From NCBI RefSeq assembly GCF_017589465.1, contig NZ_JAELYA010000004.1, positions 434,001 to 498,000 on the forward strand: DNA of 64,000 bases, read 5' to 3'. Source of the stretch: Pseudomonas schmalbachii (GTDB lineage: Bacteria > Pseudomonadota > Gammaproteobacteria > Pseudomonadales > Pseudomonadaceae). A model generated the notes under the pieces. It did not search any database. It saw only the letters and a program-made list of their open reading frames with translations, and was not told the origin of the DNA. Within the stretch, counting starts at the first letter, position 1, and each line of letters starts with the position of its first letter. This document shows, in pieces, positions 9,036 to 19,319 of this stretch. The position numbers were made by a program, and so were the translations under genes.

Positions 9036-10103
9036 TCAGCTGCCGCCGGCACGCAGCCGGCTCCAGACTTCGTCGAGCACCGGTGCAGCCTTCTCCGGCA
9101 CGGTTTCCAGGGCGAACAGGCGGCGTTTGGTGGCCTGGTCCGGATACAGGCCGCTCTGCTCGCGCAGTTCCGGGGCGAGGAAGGCGGCGGCATCGGCATT
9201 GCCGTTGGGGTAGAGGGTTTCGGTGGTGATCTGCGCGGCGACCTTCGGCTGCATCAGGTAGTCGATGAAACGGTGGGCGAGGTCGGGGCGCGTGGCGCTG
9301 GACGGGATCACCAGGTTGTCGATGAACAGCACCGAGCCTTCCTGCGGCACCACGAAGCGCACCGGCTGCCCGGCGCTGGCGGCGCGCAGGGCGTCGCCGA
9401 CCCAGGCCATGGCGACGCACAGCTGGCCGCCGTCGAGGTCCTGGATGTAGCGCTCGCTGTCGATGTAGCGCAGGTTGGCGCGCAGCGACTGCAGGGTTTC
9501 CCCGGCGCGGCGGATCTGCGACGGCGCGCTGCGGGCGAAATTGCGGCCCTGGTAGTTCATCAGTACCGAGAAGGTTTCTTCGGGGGCGTCCAGCAGGCTG
9601 ATGCCGCAGCTCTTCAGGCGCTCGCTCTGCTGCGGATCGAAGAGCAGGCCCCAGCTCTCCGGCACGGGGCCGCCGAAGGCTTTTTCGGCCTGCGGCTGGT
9701 TGATCGCCAGGCCGACGGCGCCCCACAGGTAAGGCACGGCGTGCCGGTTGTTCGGGTCGGCAGCGGCCAGCTTGCTCAGCAACTGGGGATCGAGATGGCT
9801 GCGATTGGGCAGGCGGGCGAAGTCCAGCGGCTGCAGCAGTCCATCCCTGACCAGCCTCGGCAGGTCGTTGTGCGAGGGCACCGCGACGTCGATGCGCTCG
9901 CCGCTGTGCAGGGCCTTGTCCAGTTCTTCGGCGGTGCTGTAGGTGTGGTATTCGACGCGGATTCCGGTGCTTTTCTGGAATTCGTCGAGCACCGCGGGGG
10001 CGATGTAGTCGTTCCAGTTGTAGACGCGGATCAGGTCTTCGGCATGGCTGAGCAACGGAGTGAGAGCGAGGAACAGCAAGGCGGACAAGCGTGGCATTGG
10101 CAT
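9036..10103 (-). CDS. Periplasmic polyamine-binding protein (SpuD/SpuE paralogue)
   Basis: A 355-residue extracytoplasmic solute-binding protein of the PotF/PotD type. The signal peptide covers about residues 1-21 (LLSHA before EDLIRV). The mature start VYNWNDYIAP is the polyamine-binding signature shared with SpuD and SpuE, and VPYLWGAVGLAIN and CGISLLDAP are further family motifs. The ATG at 10103 follows AAGGA; a TTG at 10121 is an alternative upstream frame start. It is orphaned from transporter genes and transcribed opposite to spuA-H. It corresponds in place to PAO1 PA0295. It may feed the SpuFGH transporter or act in sensing, but substrate specificity is unknown. It is clearly more diverged than the SpuD/SpuE pair. 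Confidence 0.88.
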   Translation of the reverse strand: MPMPRLSALLFLALTPLLSHAEDLIRVYNWNDYIAPAVLDEFQKSTGIRVEYHTYSTAEELDKALHSGERIDVAVPSHNDLPRLVRDGLLQPLDFARLPNRSHLDPQLLSKLAAADPNNRHAVPYLWGAVGLAINQPQAEKAFGGPVPESWGLLFDPQQSERLKSCGISLLDAPEETFSVLMNYQGRNFARSAPSQIRRAGETLQSLRANLRYIDSERYIQDLDGGQLCVAMAWVGDALRAASAGQPVRFVVPQEGSVLFIDNLVIPSSATRPDLAHRFIDYLMQPKVAAQITTETLYPNGNADAAAFLAPELREQSGLYPDQATKRRLFALETVPEKAAPVLDEVWSRLRAGGS

Positions 10104-10214
10104 TTTTTCCTTATATGGCAAGGCACAGCATGAGGCAGCGTGTTTCGGGTCTAGCTCGGATCGCCTGTGGCATGGGGACGCTGTGGAGGTCGGTCCCGGG
10201 GCAGATGGAAACCA

Positions 10215-10270
10215 GGGCGAATCCGCATCGCACGAACGCCCCCGCGTTGAGTGTCGATTCGGATTCGCCC
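10215..10270. other. Long-loop inverted repeat between spuI and the binding-protein gene
   Basis: Exact 11-bp arms GGGCGAATCCG (10215-10225) and CGGATTCGCCC (10260-10270) are separated by 34 bases. It lies upstream of the binding-protein gene and just beyond the spuI terminator. It could be a regulatory stem or an operator pair. Confidence 0.45.
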
Positions 10271-10281
10271 CGGTAACAAAA

Positions 10282-10308
10282 CTGTGCCGGCGCAGGAGGC
10301 CGGCACAG
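10282..10308 (-). terminator. Terminator of spuI
   Basis: Read on the minus strand, CTGTGCCGGC and GCCGGCACAG form a 10-bp stem with a 7-base loop followed by TTTTGTT, 20 bases after the spuI stop codon. Confidence 0.88.
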
Positions 10309-10328
10309 ATTCTTATCGCTGCTACGGC

Positions 10329-11705
10329 TTACACCGTGTGCAGATACCAGTTGTACTCGAGGTCGGAGATCGAATATTCGAACTCCTGCATCTCGTGCTC
10401 CTTGCACGCGACGAAGATGTCGATGTACTCGGGGCTGATGTACTTGTTCATCACGTCGCTGTCGTCCAGCGAGCGCAGGGCGTCGCGCAGGTTGTTCGGC
10501 AGGCTCTGCTCAAGCTGCTCGTAGGCGTTGCCCTCGATCGGCGCGCCGGGCTCGACCTTGTTGGTCAGGCCGTGGTGGACGCCGGCAAGCACGGAGGCCA
10601 GCAGCAGGTACGGGTTGGCATCGGCGCCGGCGACGCGGTGTTCGAGGCGTACGGCTTCCGGCGAGCCGGTCGGTACGCGCAGTGCCACCGTGCGGTTGTC
10701 GATGCCCCAGCTCGGTGCGTTCGGCACGAAGAAGGCGGAACCGAAGCGGCGATACGAGTTGACGTTCGGGCAGAGGAAGGCCATCGAGGCCGGCAGGGTC
10801 TCGAGCACACCGCCGATCGCGTGGCGCAATGCGGCGTTCTGCTCGGGATCCTCGCTGGTGAAGATGTTGTTGCCATCCTTGTCCAGCAGCGAGACGTGCA
10901 CGTGCAGACCGTTGCCAGCCTGACCGGGATAGGGCTTGGCCATGAAGGTCGAGTCCATCTCGTGATCGTAGGCGACGTTCTTGATCAGGCGCTTGAGCAG
11001 TACGGCGTAGTCGCAGGCCTTCAGTGCATCGTCGACGTGATGCAGGTTGACCTCGAACTGTGCCGGGGCGCTTTCCTTGACGATGGCGTCGGCCGGAATG
11101 CCCTGGGCGCGGGCGCCGTCGATGATGTCCTGCAGGCAATCGGCGTACTCGTCGAGGTCGTCGATGGAGTAGACCTGCACCGACTGCGGGCGCTTGCCGG
11201 AGATCGGCGAGCGCGGCGGCTGCGGACGGCCGTTAATGTTCTCCTGGTCGATCAGGTAGAACTCCAGCTCGAACGCCGCGACGATGGTCAGGCCGATGTC
11301 GGTGAACTTCTGTATGACCTGACGCAGCACTTCGCGCGGGTCGGCGAAGAACGGCTGGCCTTCCATTTCATGCATGGTCATCAGCAGCTGCGCGGTCGGG
11401 CGCTTCTGCCAGGGTTCCATGGCGATGGTATCGGGGATGGGGAAGCAGACGCGGTCGGCATCGCCGATGTCCAGACCCAGGCCGGTGCTCTCCACGGTGG
11501 AGCCGGTGATATCGAGGGCGAACAGGGATGCCGGGAGGTTGATACCTTTCTCGAATACTTTGGGCAGATTGGTGCGTTCGATGCGCTTGCCGCGCACTAC
11601 ACCATTCATGTCTGCAATAAGGAGGTCGACGAACTGGACCTCGGGATGTTCCTTGAGGAACTCGGTCGCTTCTGTGAGCGGAACGGCACTCGGGGGTACC
11701 GACAT
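10329..11705 (-). CDS. spuI: Gamma-glutamylpolyamine synthetase (glutamine synthetase family)
   Basis: A 458-residue type I glutamine-synthetase-like enzyme of the PuuA/PauA group. It ligates glutamate to an amine group of putrescine or another polyamine with ATP, the first step of the gamma-glutamylation route. Family motifs are visible: the N-terminal beta-grasp (VDLLIADMNGVVRGKR), the catalytic-domain segments FELEFYLID and GNGLHVHVSL, and VAGADANPYL. The ATG at 11705 with AAGGTG upstream is preferred over 11738. It is divergent from spuA across a 275-base regulatory region and has its own terminator. It is a paralogue of the nearby spuB; sequence alone does not decide which amine each prefers. 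Confidence 0.92.
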   Translation of the reverse strand: MSVPPSAVPLTEATEFLKEHPEVQFVDLLIADMNGVVRGKRIERTNLPKVFEKGINLPASLFALDITGSTVESTGLGLDIGDADRVCFPIPDTIAMEPWQKRPTAQLLMTMHEMEGQPFFADPREVLRQVIQKFTDIGLTIVAAFELEFYLIDQENINGRPQPPRSPISGKRPQSVQVYSIDDLDEYADCLQDIIDGARAQGIPADAIVKESAPAQFEVNLHHVDDALKACDYAVLLKRLIKNVAYDHEMDSTFMAKPYPGQAGNGLHVHVSLLDKDGNNIFTSEDPEQNAALRHAIGGVLETLPASMAFLCPNVNSYRRFGSAFFVPNAPSWGIDNRTVALRVPTGSPEAVRLEHRVAGADANPYLLLASVLAGVHHGLTNKVEPGAPIEGNAYEQLEQSLPNNLRDALRSLDDSDVMNKYISPEYIDIFVACKEHEMQEFEYSISDLEYNWYLHTV

Positions 11706-11980
11706 GATGCACACCTTTTTGTTAAAAATTTCAATCATGCGGGGGCTAGGGTGTGAGTCAATCCGAATGGCCTGATGTTGTCAATAGCGCCCCAAAATGC
11801 CTCCTGCTGGTGCGCAGAGGCCAAAATTGGGGCGTTTCAGGTTGCTCTGGTGGTTCGGAGAGCCTTGGCTGGCGAGGTGTTCAGTGGGTCGTGTTTGATT
11901 TTTTACAGAACTATTGTGTAAAAAATTGAACAACGCTAAGCTCGTTTGCAACCCATAACACATACAAATACGGGTGTCCC
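11706..11980. promoter_or_regulatory. Divergent spuI/spuA control region
   Basis: This region separates two divergent starts and must carry both promoters. It holds an imperfect inverted repeat around CGCCCCAA (about 11787) and TTGGGGCG (about 11827), and the stronger A+T-rich palindrome at 11898-11926. Confidence 0.7.
11898..11926. promoter_or_regulatory. A+T-rich inverted repeat, candidate operator for the spu genes
   Basis: Arms ATTTTTTACA (11898-11907) and TGTAAAAAAT (11917-11926) are perfect inverse complements separated by 9 bases. The site is 55 bases upstream of the spuA ATG. PauR is the known polyamine-catabolism repressor in P. aeruginosa and is one candidate binder; that link is inference. 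Confidence 0.55.
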
Positions 11981-12733
11981 ATGCCTCGCCTGCCGTTAAT
12001 CGGCGTCACCGCCTGCACCAGGCAGATCGGTCCTCAACCCTTCCACATCACTGGCGACAAATACGTAAGAGCGGTTGTCGCGGGTGCCGGTGGTTTACCG
12101 CTGATCATTCCCTCGCTGGGCGATCTGATCGACCAGGAGACCTTGCTGGACACTGTCGACGGCCTGCTGTTCACCGGCTCGCCATCGAATGTCGAGCCTC
12201 ATCATTATAGTGGCCCGGCGAGCGAAGCCGGCACTCGACATGATCCCGCGCGAGATAGCACTACACTTCCCCTGATCCGCAAGGCGATTGCCGCCGGTAT
12301 TCCCGTGCTCGGCATCTGCCGCGGTTTCCAGGAAATGAATGTGGCGTTCGGCGGCACCCTGCACCAGAAAGTGCACGAAACCGGAAGTTTCATGGACCAC
12401 CGCGAACCGGCCGACCAGCCGTTCGAGGTGCAGTACGCCCTCAGCCATGCGGTGCATGTGCAGGCGGGCGGGGTACTCGCCGGCATCGGCTTGCCGGACG
12501 AGATTCAGGTCAATTCCATTCATGGCCAGGGCGTTGAACGTCTGGCGCCGGGCCTTCGAGTTGAAGCACTGGCGCCTGACGGGTTGGTGGAGGCCTTTTC
12601 CGTCGAAGGCGCCAGGACCTTTGCGCTCGGGGTGCAGTGGCATCCGGAGTTCCAGGTCGCATCGAACCCCAACTATCTCGCTATCTTCCAGGCCTTCGGC
12701 ACGGCCTGCAGCAAGAGGGCGGGGCAACGTTGA
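11981..12733 (+). CDS. spuA: Class I glutamine amidotransferase-like gamma-glutamyl-GABA hydrolase
   Basis: A 250-residue enzyme of the PuuD type that releases GABA (or another acid) from its gamma-glutamyl conjugate, closing the gamma-glutamylated polyamine route. The catalytic triad is visible: nucleophile C113 in GICRGFQEMN, then H221 and E223 in QWHPEF. Length equals PAO1 PA0297. It is the first gene of the spuABCDEFGH operon, read rightward from the shared control region with spuI. The ATG at 11981 has only a weak GGGTG ribosome site. A stem-loop overlaps its stop codon before spuB. Confidence 0.93.
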   Translation: MPRLPLIGVTACTRQIGPQPFHITGDKYVRAVVAGAGGLPLIIPSLGDLIDQETLLDTVDGLLFTGSPSNVEPHHYSGPASEAGTRHDPARDSTTLPLIRKAIAAGIPVLGICRGFQEMNVAFGGTLHQKVHETGSFMDHREPADQPFEVQYALSHAVHVQAGGVLAGIGLPDEIQVNSIHGQGVERLAPGLRVEALAPDGLVEAFSVEGARTFALGVQWHPEFQVASNPNYLAIFQAFGTACSKRAGQR

Positions 12734-12756
12734 GTCCGGCGGTTGGGGCCGGACTC
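12732..12756 (+). other. Intercistronic stem-loop, spuA/spuB
   Basis: Arms GAGTCCGGC and GCCGGACTC begin inside the spuA stop codon. No T run follows, so it is more likely an mRNA-stability or attenuation element than a full terminator. Confidence 0.7.
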
Positions 12757-12774
12757 TCAAAACCTGAGGTCTTT

Positions 12775-14133
12775 ATGACTACCAAGCTAGACCAGCTGAC
12801 CAGCTGGCTGAAGGAACGCAAGATCACCGAAGTGGAATGCCTGGTTTCCGATCTTACCGGCATCGCCCGCGGCAAGATTTCGCCGACCAACAAGTTCCTC
12901 AATGAAAAAGGCATGCGTCTGCCGGAAAGTGTCCTGCTGCAGACCGTCACTGGCGACTATGTCGAGGATGACATCTATTACGACCTGCTGGACCCGGCCG
13001 ACATCGATATGGTCTGCCGCCCGGACGAGAATGCCGTGTTCCTCGTCCCCTGGGCCATCGAGCCGACCGCGATGGTCATCCACGACAGCTTCGACAAGCT
13101 CGGCAACCCCATCGAGCTGTCGCCGCGCAACATTCTCAAGCGCGTGCTCAAACTGTATGCCGATAAAGGCTGGAAGCCGATCGTCGCGCCGGAAATGGAG
13201 TTCTACCTGACCAAGCGCAGCGACGACCCCGACTACCCGCTGCAGGCGCCGGTTGGCCGTTCCGGTCGCCAGGAGACCGGCCGCCAGTCGTTCTCCATCG
13301 ATGCAGCGAACGAATTCGACCCGCTGTTCGAGGACATGTACGACTGGTGCGAAGCCCAGGGCCTGGATCTGGACACCCTGATCCACGAGGAAGGCACCGC
13401 GCAGATGGAGATCAACTTCCGTCACGGCGACGCCCTCGACCTGGCCGACCAGATCCTGGTGTTCAAGCGCACCATGCGCGAGGCCGCTCTCAAGCACAAC
13501 GTGGCAGCCACCTTCATGGCCAAGCCGATGACCGGCGAGCCGGGCAGCGCCATGCACCTGCACCAGAGCATCGTCGACATCAAGACCGGCAAGAACATCT
13601 TCTCCAACGCCGACGGCACCATGAGCGAGCTGTTCCTGCACCACGTCGGCGGCCTGCAGAAGTTCATCCCGGAGTCGCTGCCGCTGTTCGCGCCCAATGT
13701 GAACTCGTTCCGCCGCTTCCTGCCGGACACCTCGGCGCCGGTGAACGTCGAGTGGGGCGAGGAGAACCGCACCGTCGGCCTGCGCGTACCGGATTCCGAT
13801 CCGCAGAACCGCCGGGTGGAAAACCGCCTCGCCGGTGCCGACGCCAACCCGTACCTGGCGCTGGCCGCCAGCCTGCTCTGCGGCTACATCGGCATGATCG
13901 AGGGCATCAAGCCCAGCGCCCAGGTCCGCGGCCGCGCGTACGAGCGCCGCAACCTGCGCCTGCCGCTGACCATCGAGGCCGCGCTGGAGCGTATGGAGAG
14001 CAGCACGACGCTGGAGCAGTACCTGGGCGCCCGCTTCATTCGCGGCTACGTCGCGGTGAAGCGTGCCGAGCACGAGAACTACAAGCGCGTGATCAGCTCT
14101 TGGGAACGCGAGTTCCTCCTGCTGTCCGTGTGA
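12775..14133 (+). CDS. spuB: Gamma-glutamylpolyamine synthetase paralogue SpuB
   Basis: A 452-residue glutamine-synthetase-family ligase, paralogous to SpuI. Visible motifs are the N-terminal VECLVSDLTGIARGK, PEMEFYL, MEINFRHGD, GSAMHLHQS and LAGADANPYLALA. It ligates glutamate to a polyamine in the PuuA-like pathway; P. aeruginosa SpuB is reported to act in spermidine catabolism. The ATG at 12775 is preceded by GAGGT and gives the PAO1 PA0298 length; the frame is open further upstream but overlaps spuA. It is co-transcribed with spuA and spuC. Confidence 0.93.
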   Translation: MTTKLDQLTSWLKERKITEVECLVSDLTGIARGKISPTNKFLNEKGMRLPESVLLQTVTGDYVEDDIYYDLLDPADIDMVCRPDENAVFLVPWAIEPTAMVIHDSFDKLGNPIELSPRNILKRVLKLYADKGWKPIVAPEMEFYLTKRSDDPDYPLQAPVGRSGRQETGRQSFSIDAANEFDPLFEDMYDWCEAQGLDLDTLIHEEGTAQMEINFRHGDALDLADQILVFKRTMREAALKHNVAATFMAKPMTGEPGSAMHLHQSIVDIKTGKNIFSNADGTMSELFLHHVGGLQKFIPESLPLFAPNVNSFRRFLPDTSAPVNVEWGEENRTVGLRVPDSDPQNRRVENRLAGADANPYLALAASLLCGYIGMIEGIKPSAQVRGRAYERRNLRLPLTIEAALERMESSTTLEQYLGARFIRGYVAVKRAEHENYKRVISSWEREFLLLSV

Positions 14134-14140
14134 TTTGACG

Positions 14141-14169
14141 GGGAGCCCGGCCTGACCCGGCGGGCTCCC
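14141..14169 (+). other. Intercistronic stem-loop, spuB/spuC
   Basis: GGGAGCCCG pairs with CGGGCTCCC; a short TCATT follows. It is one of several stems placed between spu genes. Confidence 0.65.
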
Positions 14170-14194
14170 TCATTGTGGAAAGAGAGGTTTGAAG

Positions 14195-15562
14195 ATGACT
14201 AAAGAGACCAGCGCCCAGACCCAGCACTGGCAGGCGCTCAGCCGCGAGCATCACCTGGCTCCGTTCACCGACTACAAGCAGCTGAACGCCAAGGGCGCGC
14301 GCATCATCACCAAGGCCGAAGGCATCTACCTGTGGGACAGCGAGGGCAACAAGATCCTCGATGGCATGGCCGGTCTCTGGTGCGTCAACGTCGGCTACGG
14401 TCGCAAGGAACTGGCCGAGGCAGCCTATAAACAGATGCAGGAGCTGCCCTACTACAACCTGTTCTTCCAGACCGCCCACCCGCCGGTGCTGGAACTGGCC
14501 AAGGCGATTGCCGACGTCGCGCCGGAAGGCATGAACCATGTGTTCTTCACCGGCTCCGGCTCCGAGGCCAACGACACTGTGCTGCGCATGGTCCGCCACT
14601 ACTGGGCGATCAAGGGCCAGCCGCAGAAGAAAGTCGTCATCGGCCGCTGGAATGGCTACCACGGCTCCACCGTCGCTGGCGTCAGCCTGGGCGGCATGAA
14701 GGCGCTGCATGGCCAGGGCGACCTGCCGATCCCCGGCATCGTGCACATCCCGCAACCGTACTGGTACGGCGAAGGCGGCGACATGAATCCGGAAGAGTTC
14801 GGCGTATGGGCCGCCGAGCAACTGGAGAAGAAGATTCTCGAAGTCGGCGAGGAGAACGTCGCCGCCTTCATCGCCGAGCCGATCCAGGGCGCCGGTGGCG
14901 TGGTCATTCCGCCGGAAACCTACTGGCCGAAGATCCGCGAGATCCTCGCCAGGTACGACATCCTGTTCATCGCCGACGAAGTGATCTGCGGCTTCGGCCG
15001 TACCGGCGAGTGGTTCGGCAGCCAGTACTACGGCAACGCCCCGGACCTGATGCCGATCGCCAAGGGTCTGACCTCAGGCTACATCCCCATGGGCGGCGTA
15101 ATCGTTCGCGACGAGATCGTCCATACCCTGAATGAGGGTGGGGAGTTCTACCACGGCTTCACCTACTCTGGTCACCCGGTGGCGGCGGCGGTGGCGCTGG
15201 AGAACATCCGCATCCTGCGCGAAGAAAAGATCGTCGAGAAGGTCAAGGCGGAAACGGCACCCTATTTGCAGAAACGCTGGCAGGAGCTGGCCGACCACCC
15301 GCTGGTTGGCGAAGCACGCGGCGTCGGCATGGTGGCGGCGATCGAGCTGGTCAAGAACAAGAAGACCCGCGAGCGCTTCGGCAACGATGGAATCGGGATG
15401 CTGTGCCGCGAGCACTGCTTCCGTAACGGACTGATCATGCGTGCGGTAGGCGAAACCATGATCATTTCGCCGCCGCTGGTGATCGAGAAAGCACAGATCG
15501 ACGAGCTGATCACTTTGGCGCGCAAGTGCCTCGATCAAACCGCCGCTGCTGTTCTGTCTTGA
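14195..15562 (+). CDS. spuC: Putrescine-pyruvate aminotransferase SpuC
   Basis: A 455-residue class III PLP aminotransferase that moves the amino group of putrescine (or another diamine) to pyruvate, giving 4-aminobutanal and alanine. The cofactor lysine is K290 in MPIAKGLTSGY, and the ADEVICGFGRTG motif ahead of it is typical of class III enzymes. The start is the ATG at 14195, with AGAGAGG upstream; the TTG at 14189 is an alternative. It provides the transaminase branch alongside the SpuA/B gamma-glutamyl branch and corresponds to PAO1 PA0299. Confidence 0.95.
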   Translation: MTKETSAQTQHWQALSREHHLAPFTDYKQLNAKGARIITKAEGIYLWDSEGNKILDGMAGLWCVNVGYGRKELAEAAYKQMQELPYYNLFFQTAHPPVLELAKAIADVAPEGMNHVFFTGSGSEANDTVLRMVRHYWAIKGQPQKKVVIGRWNGYHGSTVAGVSLGGMKALHGQGDLPIPGIVHIPQPYWYGEGGDMNPEEFGVWAAEQLEKKILEVGEENVAAFIAEPIQGAGGVVIPPETYWPKIREILARYDILFIADEVICGFGRTGEWFGSQYYGNAPDLMPIAKGLTSGYIPMGGVIVRDEIVHTLNEGGEFYHGFTYSGHPVAAAVALENIRILREEKIVEKVKAETAPYLQKRWQELADHPLVGEARGVGMVAAIELVKNKKTRERFGNDGIGMLCREHCFRNGLIMRAVGETMIISPPLVIEKAQIDELITLARKCLDQTAAAVLS

Positions 15563-15675
15563 GTCCCTGACGGGACCTTGCCAGACTGCGCCTGTGCGTT
15601 GGCCAGGCTCACCGGGGGGTGACGCCCAAGGGCGGCGCCACCCGGATCATCAGAAAAACAAATGGAGCTACCCGC

Positions 15676-16776
15676 ATGTTGAAAACCTTTGGCAAGACCC
15701 TGCTCGCCGTGACGTTGGCGGGCGCTGTGGCCGGCATGGCGCAGGCAGACGACAAGGTACTGCACGTTTACAACTGGTCTGACTACATCGCCCCGAACAC
15801 TGTCGAGAAGTTCACCAAGCAGACCGGGATCAAGGTGGTATACGACGTCTACGACAGCAACGAAGTGCTGGAGGCCAAACTGCTGGCCGGCAAGTCGGGC
15901 TATGACATCGTGGTGCCGTCCAACTCCTTCCTTGCCAAGCAGATCAAGGCCGGTGTCTACCAGCCGCTGGATCGCTCCAAACTGGCGAACTACAAGAACC
16001 TCAACCCGGACCTGATGAAGACCCTGGAAATCAGCGACCCGGGCAACAAGTACGCGATTCCCTACATGTGGGGCACCATCGGCATCGGCTACAACCCGGA
16101 CAAGGTCAAGGCTGCCTTCGGCGACAACGCCCCGGTGGACTCCTGGGACCTGGTGTTCAAGCCGGAAAACATCGAGAAGCTGAAGCAGTGCGGCGTGAGC
16201 TTCCTCGACTCGCCGACCGAAATGATTCCGGCGGCCCTGCACTACCTGGGCTACAAGCCGGACAGCAACGATCCGAAGGAACTCAAGGCAGCTGAGGAGC
16301 TGTTCCTGAAGATCCGCCCGTACGTCACCTACTTCCACTCCTCGAAGTACATCTCCGACATCGCCAACGGCAACATCTGCGTCGCCATCGGCTACTCCGG
16401 CGACGTCTACCAGGCCAAGTCCCGCGCCGAAGAGGCGAAGAACAACGTCACCGTCAAGTACAACATTCCGAAGGAAGGCGCCGGTACCTTCTTCGACATG
16501 GTCGCGATCCCGAAAGACGCCGAGAACCCGGAAGGCGCGCTGAAGTGGATCGACTTCCTGATGCAGCCGGAAATCATGGCTGAGATCACCAACGTCGTGC
16601 AGTTCCCGAACGGCAACTCCGCCGCCACTCCGCTGGTGGAAAAGGCGATCAGCGCCGACCCGGGCGTCTACCCGACCGAAGAAGTGATGAAGAAGCTGTA
16701 CGCCTTCCCGGACCTGCCGGCGAAGACCCAGCGCACCATGACCCGCAGCTGGACCAAGATCAAGTCCGGCAAGTAA
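15676..16776 (+). CDS. spuD: Putrescine-binding periplasmic protein SpuD
   Basis: A 366-residue solute-binding protein of the PotF type with a signal peptide of 24 residues (AGMAQA before DDKVLHV). The ligand-contact signature [12 protein letters not shown] follows at once, with [27 protein letters not shown] and [11 protein letters not shown] downstream. In P. aeruginosa SpuD binds putrescine preferentially and delivers it to SpuFGH. The ATG at 15676 has GGAG nine bases upstream; a longer upstream frame to 15619 has no signal peptide at its start. It is followed by the close paralogue spuE, evidently a tandem duplication. Confidence 0.95.
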   Translation: MLKTFGKTLLAVTLAGAVAGMAQADDKVLHVYNWSDYIAPNTVEKFTKQTGIKVVYDVYDSNEVLEAKLLAGKSGYDIVVPSNSFLAKQIKAGVYQPLDRSKLANYKNLNPDLMKTLEISDPGNKYAIPYMWGTIGIGYNPDKVKAAFGDNAPVDSWDLVFKPENIEKLKQCGVSFLDSPTEMIPAALHYLGYKPDSNDPKELKAAEELFLKIRPYVTYFHSSKYISDIANGNICVAIGYSGDVYQAKSRAEEAKNNVTVKYNIPKEGAGTFFDMVAIPKDAENPEGALKWIDFLMQPEIMAEITNVVQFPNGNSAATPLVEKAISADPGVYPTEEVMKKLYAFPDLPAKTQRTMTRSWTKIKSGK

Positions 16777-16788
16777 GCGGGGTAGTCA

Positions 16789-16811
16789 CTGCCGCTGGCC
16801 TGCAGCGGCAG
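16789..16811 (+). other. Intercistronic stem-loop, spuD/spuE
   Basis: Arms CTGCCGCTG and CAGCGGCAG lie within the 226-base spuD-spuE gap. That gap has no other recognisable element and may hold an internal promoter. Confidence 0.65.
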
Positions 16812-16999
16812 CCGACACACCGGGCCGGCGCCGGGTTCATCCCCTGCGCTGTGCCCCGTGTACCCGAAGTACCCCGAGCAGTGGGATGGCCACGTCGGTC
16901 GTGACCTTCTCGTGACGCCCCGGACGGCGACAGGCGTGCGCCTGCAACGAAATGCAATCGCAGAAGAACAACAGACAAAGCCAACAACGAGAGGATTGA

Positions 17000-18097
<1,098 letters not shown>

Positions 18098-18119
18098 AGC
18101 GATTCAGATAACCAAGCAT

Positions 18120-18140
18120 GCCCGGCTGCTGTGGCCGGGC
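18120..18140 (+). other. Intercistronic stem-loop, spuE/spuF
   Basis: GCCCGGC and GCCGGGC form a 7-bp stem with a 7-base loop 25 bases before the spuF start. Confidence 0.6.
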
Positions 18141-18164
18141 CTCAATGAGTTGGGAGTTGTGGTA

Positions 18165-19319
18165 ATGGCAATAGCCTCCGGTGCCTACAAGAAAGCCCTA
18201 GCGGGCGACCAGCAGCCGAAAGAGGTGCTGGTAAAAATCGACCGGGTCACCAAGCAGTTCGACGAGACGTTGGCTGTGGACAGCGTGTCCCTGACTATCA
18301 AGAAAGGCGAGATCTTCGCCCTGCTCGGCGGTTCCGGTTCCGGTAAGTCCACCCTGTTGCGCATGCTCGCCGGCTTCGAACGGCCGACCGAAGGGCGCAT
18401 CTTCCTCGATGGCCAGGACATCACCGACATGCCGCCCTACGAGCGGCCGATCAACATGATGTTCCAGTCCTACGCACTGTTCCCGCACATGAGCGTGGCG
18501 CAGAACATCGCCTTCGGCCTCAAGCAGGACGGCCTGCCGAAGGACGAGATCGACCAGCGCGTCAACGAGATGCTCAAGCTGGTGCAGATGAGCCAGTACG
18601 CCAAGCGCAAGCCGCACCAGCTCTCCGGTGGCCAGCGCCAGCGCGTCGCCCTGGCCCGTTCGCTGGCCAAGAGTCCGAAGCTGCTGCTGCTCGACGAGCC
18701 GATGGGCGCGCTGGACAAGAAGCTGCGCTCGCAGATGCAGCTGGAGCTGGTGGAAATCATCGAGCGTGTCGGCGTGACCTGCGTGATGGTGACCCACGAC
18801 CAGGAAGAGGCCATGACCATGGCCCAGCGCATCGCCATCATGCACCTCGGCTGCATCGAGCAGATCGGCAGCCCGATGGACATCTACGAGACCCCGGCCA
18901 GCCGCCTGGTCTGCGAGTTCATCGGCAACGTCAACATGTTCGATGGCCAGTTGGTCAAGGACGTCGAAGACCACGCGGTCATCGCCTGTCCTGCGCTGGA
19001 AAACCCGATCTACATCGGCCACGGCATCAGTACCCGTGCCGAGGACAAGCGCATCACCTATGCGCTGCGCCCGGAGAAGGTGATGGTCAGCGCGGAGAAG
19101 CCCGATGACCTTCAGCATCCCGACTGCAACTGGGCCCAGGGCACTGTCTACGATATCGCCTACCTTGGCGGCCACTCGGTGTACTACATCAAGCTCGCCT
19201 CGGGGATGATCGTGCAGGCCTTCATGGCCAACGCCGAGCGCCACGTGAAGCGCCCGACCTGGGAACAGCCGGTGTACATCAGCTGGTATGACGACAGCGG
19301 AGTGGTACTGCAATCATGA
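18165..19319 (+). CDS. spuF: Polyamine ABC transporter ATP-binding protein SpuF
   Basis: A 384-residue PotA/PotG-type ATPase energising polyamine import. Walker A GGSGSGKST lies near residue 60, the signature LSGGQRQRVALAR and Walker B LLLLDEPMGALD follow, and the switch His is in MVTHDQEEAM. The last 100 or so residues form the TOBE-type regulatory domain. The ATG at 18165 gives the PAO1 PA0302 length. The last four bases overlap spuG as ATGA, giving translational coupling. It works with the SpuG and SpuH permeases and the SpuD/E binding proteins. Confidence 0.95.
   Translation: MAIASGAYKKALAGDQQPKEVLVKIDRVTKQFDETLAVDSVSLTIKKGEIFALLGGSGSGKSTLLRMLAGFERPTEGRIFLDGQDITDMPPYERPINMMFQSYALFPHMSVAQNIAFGLKQDGLPKDEIDQRVNEMLKLVQMSQYAKRKPHQLSGGQRQRVALARSLAKSPKLLLLDEPMGALDKKLRSQMQLELVEIIERVGVTCVMVTHDQEEAMTMAQRIAIMHLGCIEQIGSPMDIYETPASRLVCEFIGNVNMFDGQLVKDVEDHAVIACPALENPIYIGHGISTRAEDKRITYALRPEKVMVSAEKPDDLQHPDCNWAQGTVYDIAYLGGHSVYYIKLASGMIVQAFMANAERHVKRPTWEQPVYISWYDDSGVVLQS

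Noticed and set aside
12787-14073. 428-residue minus-strand frame opposite spuB
   Set aside because: Shadow of a glutamine-synthetase-family gene; no ribosome site or recognisable domain.
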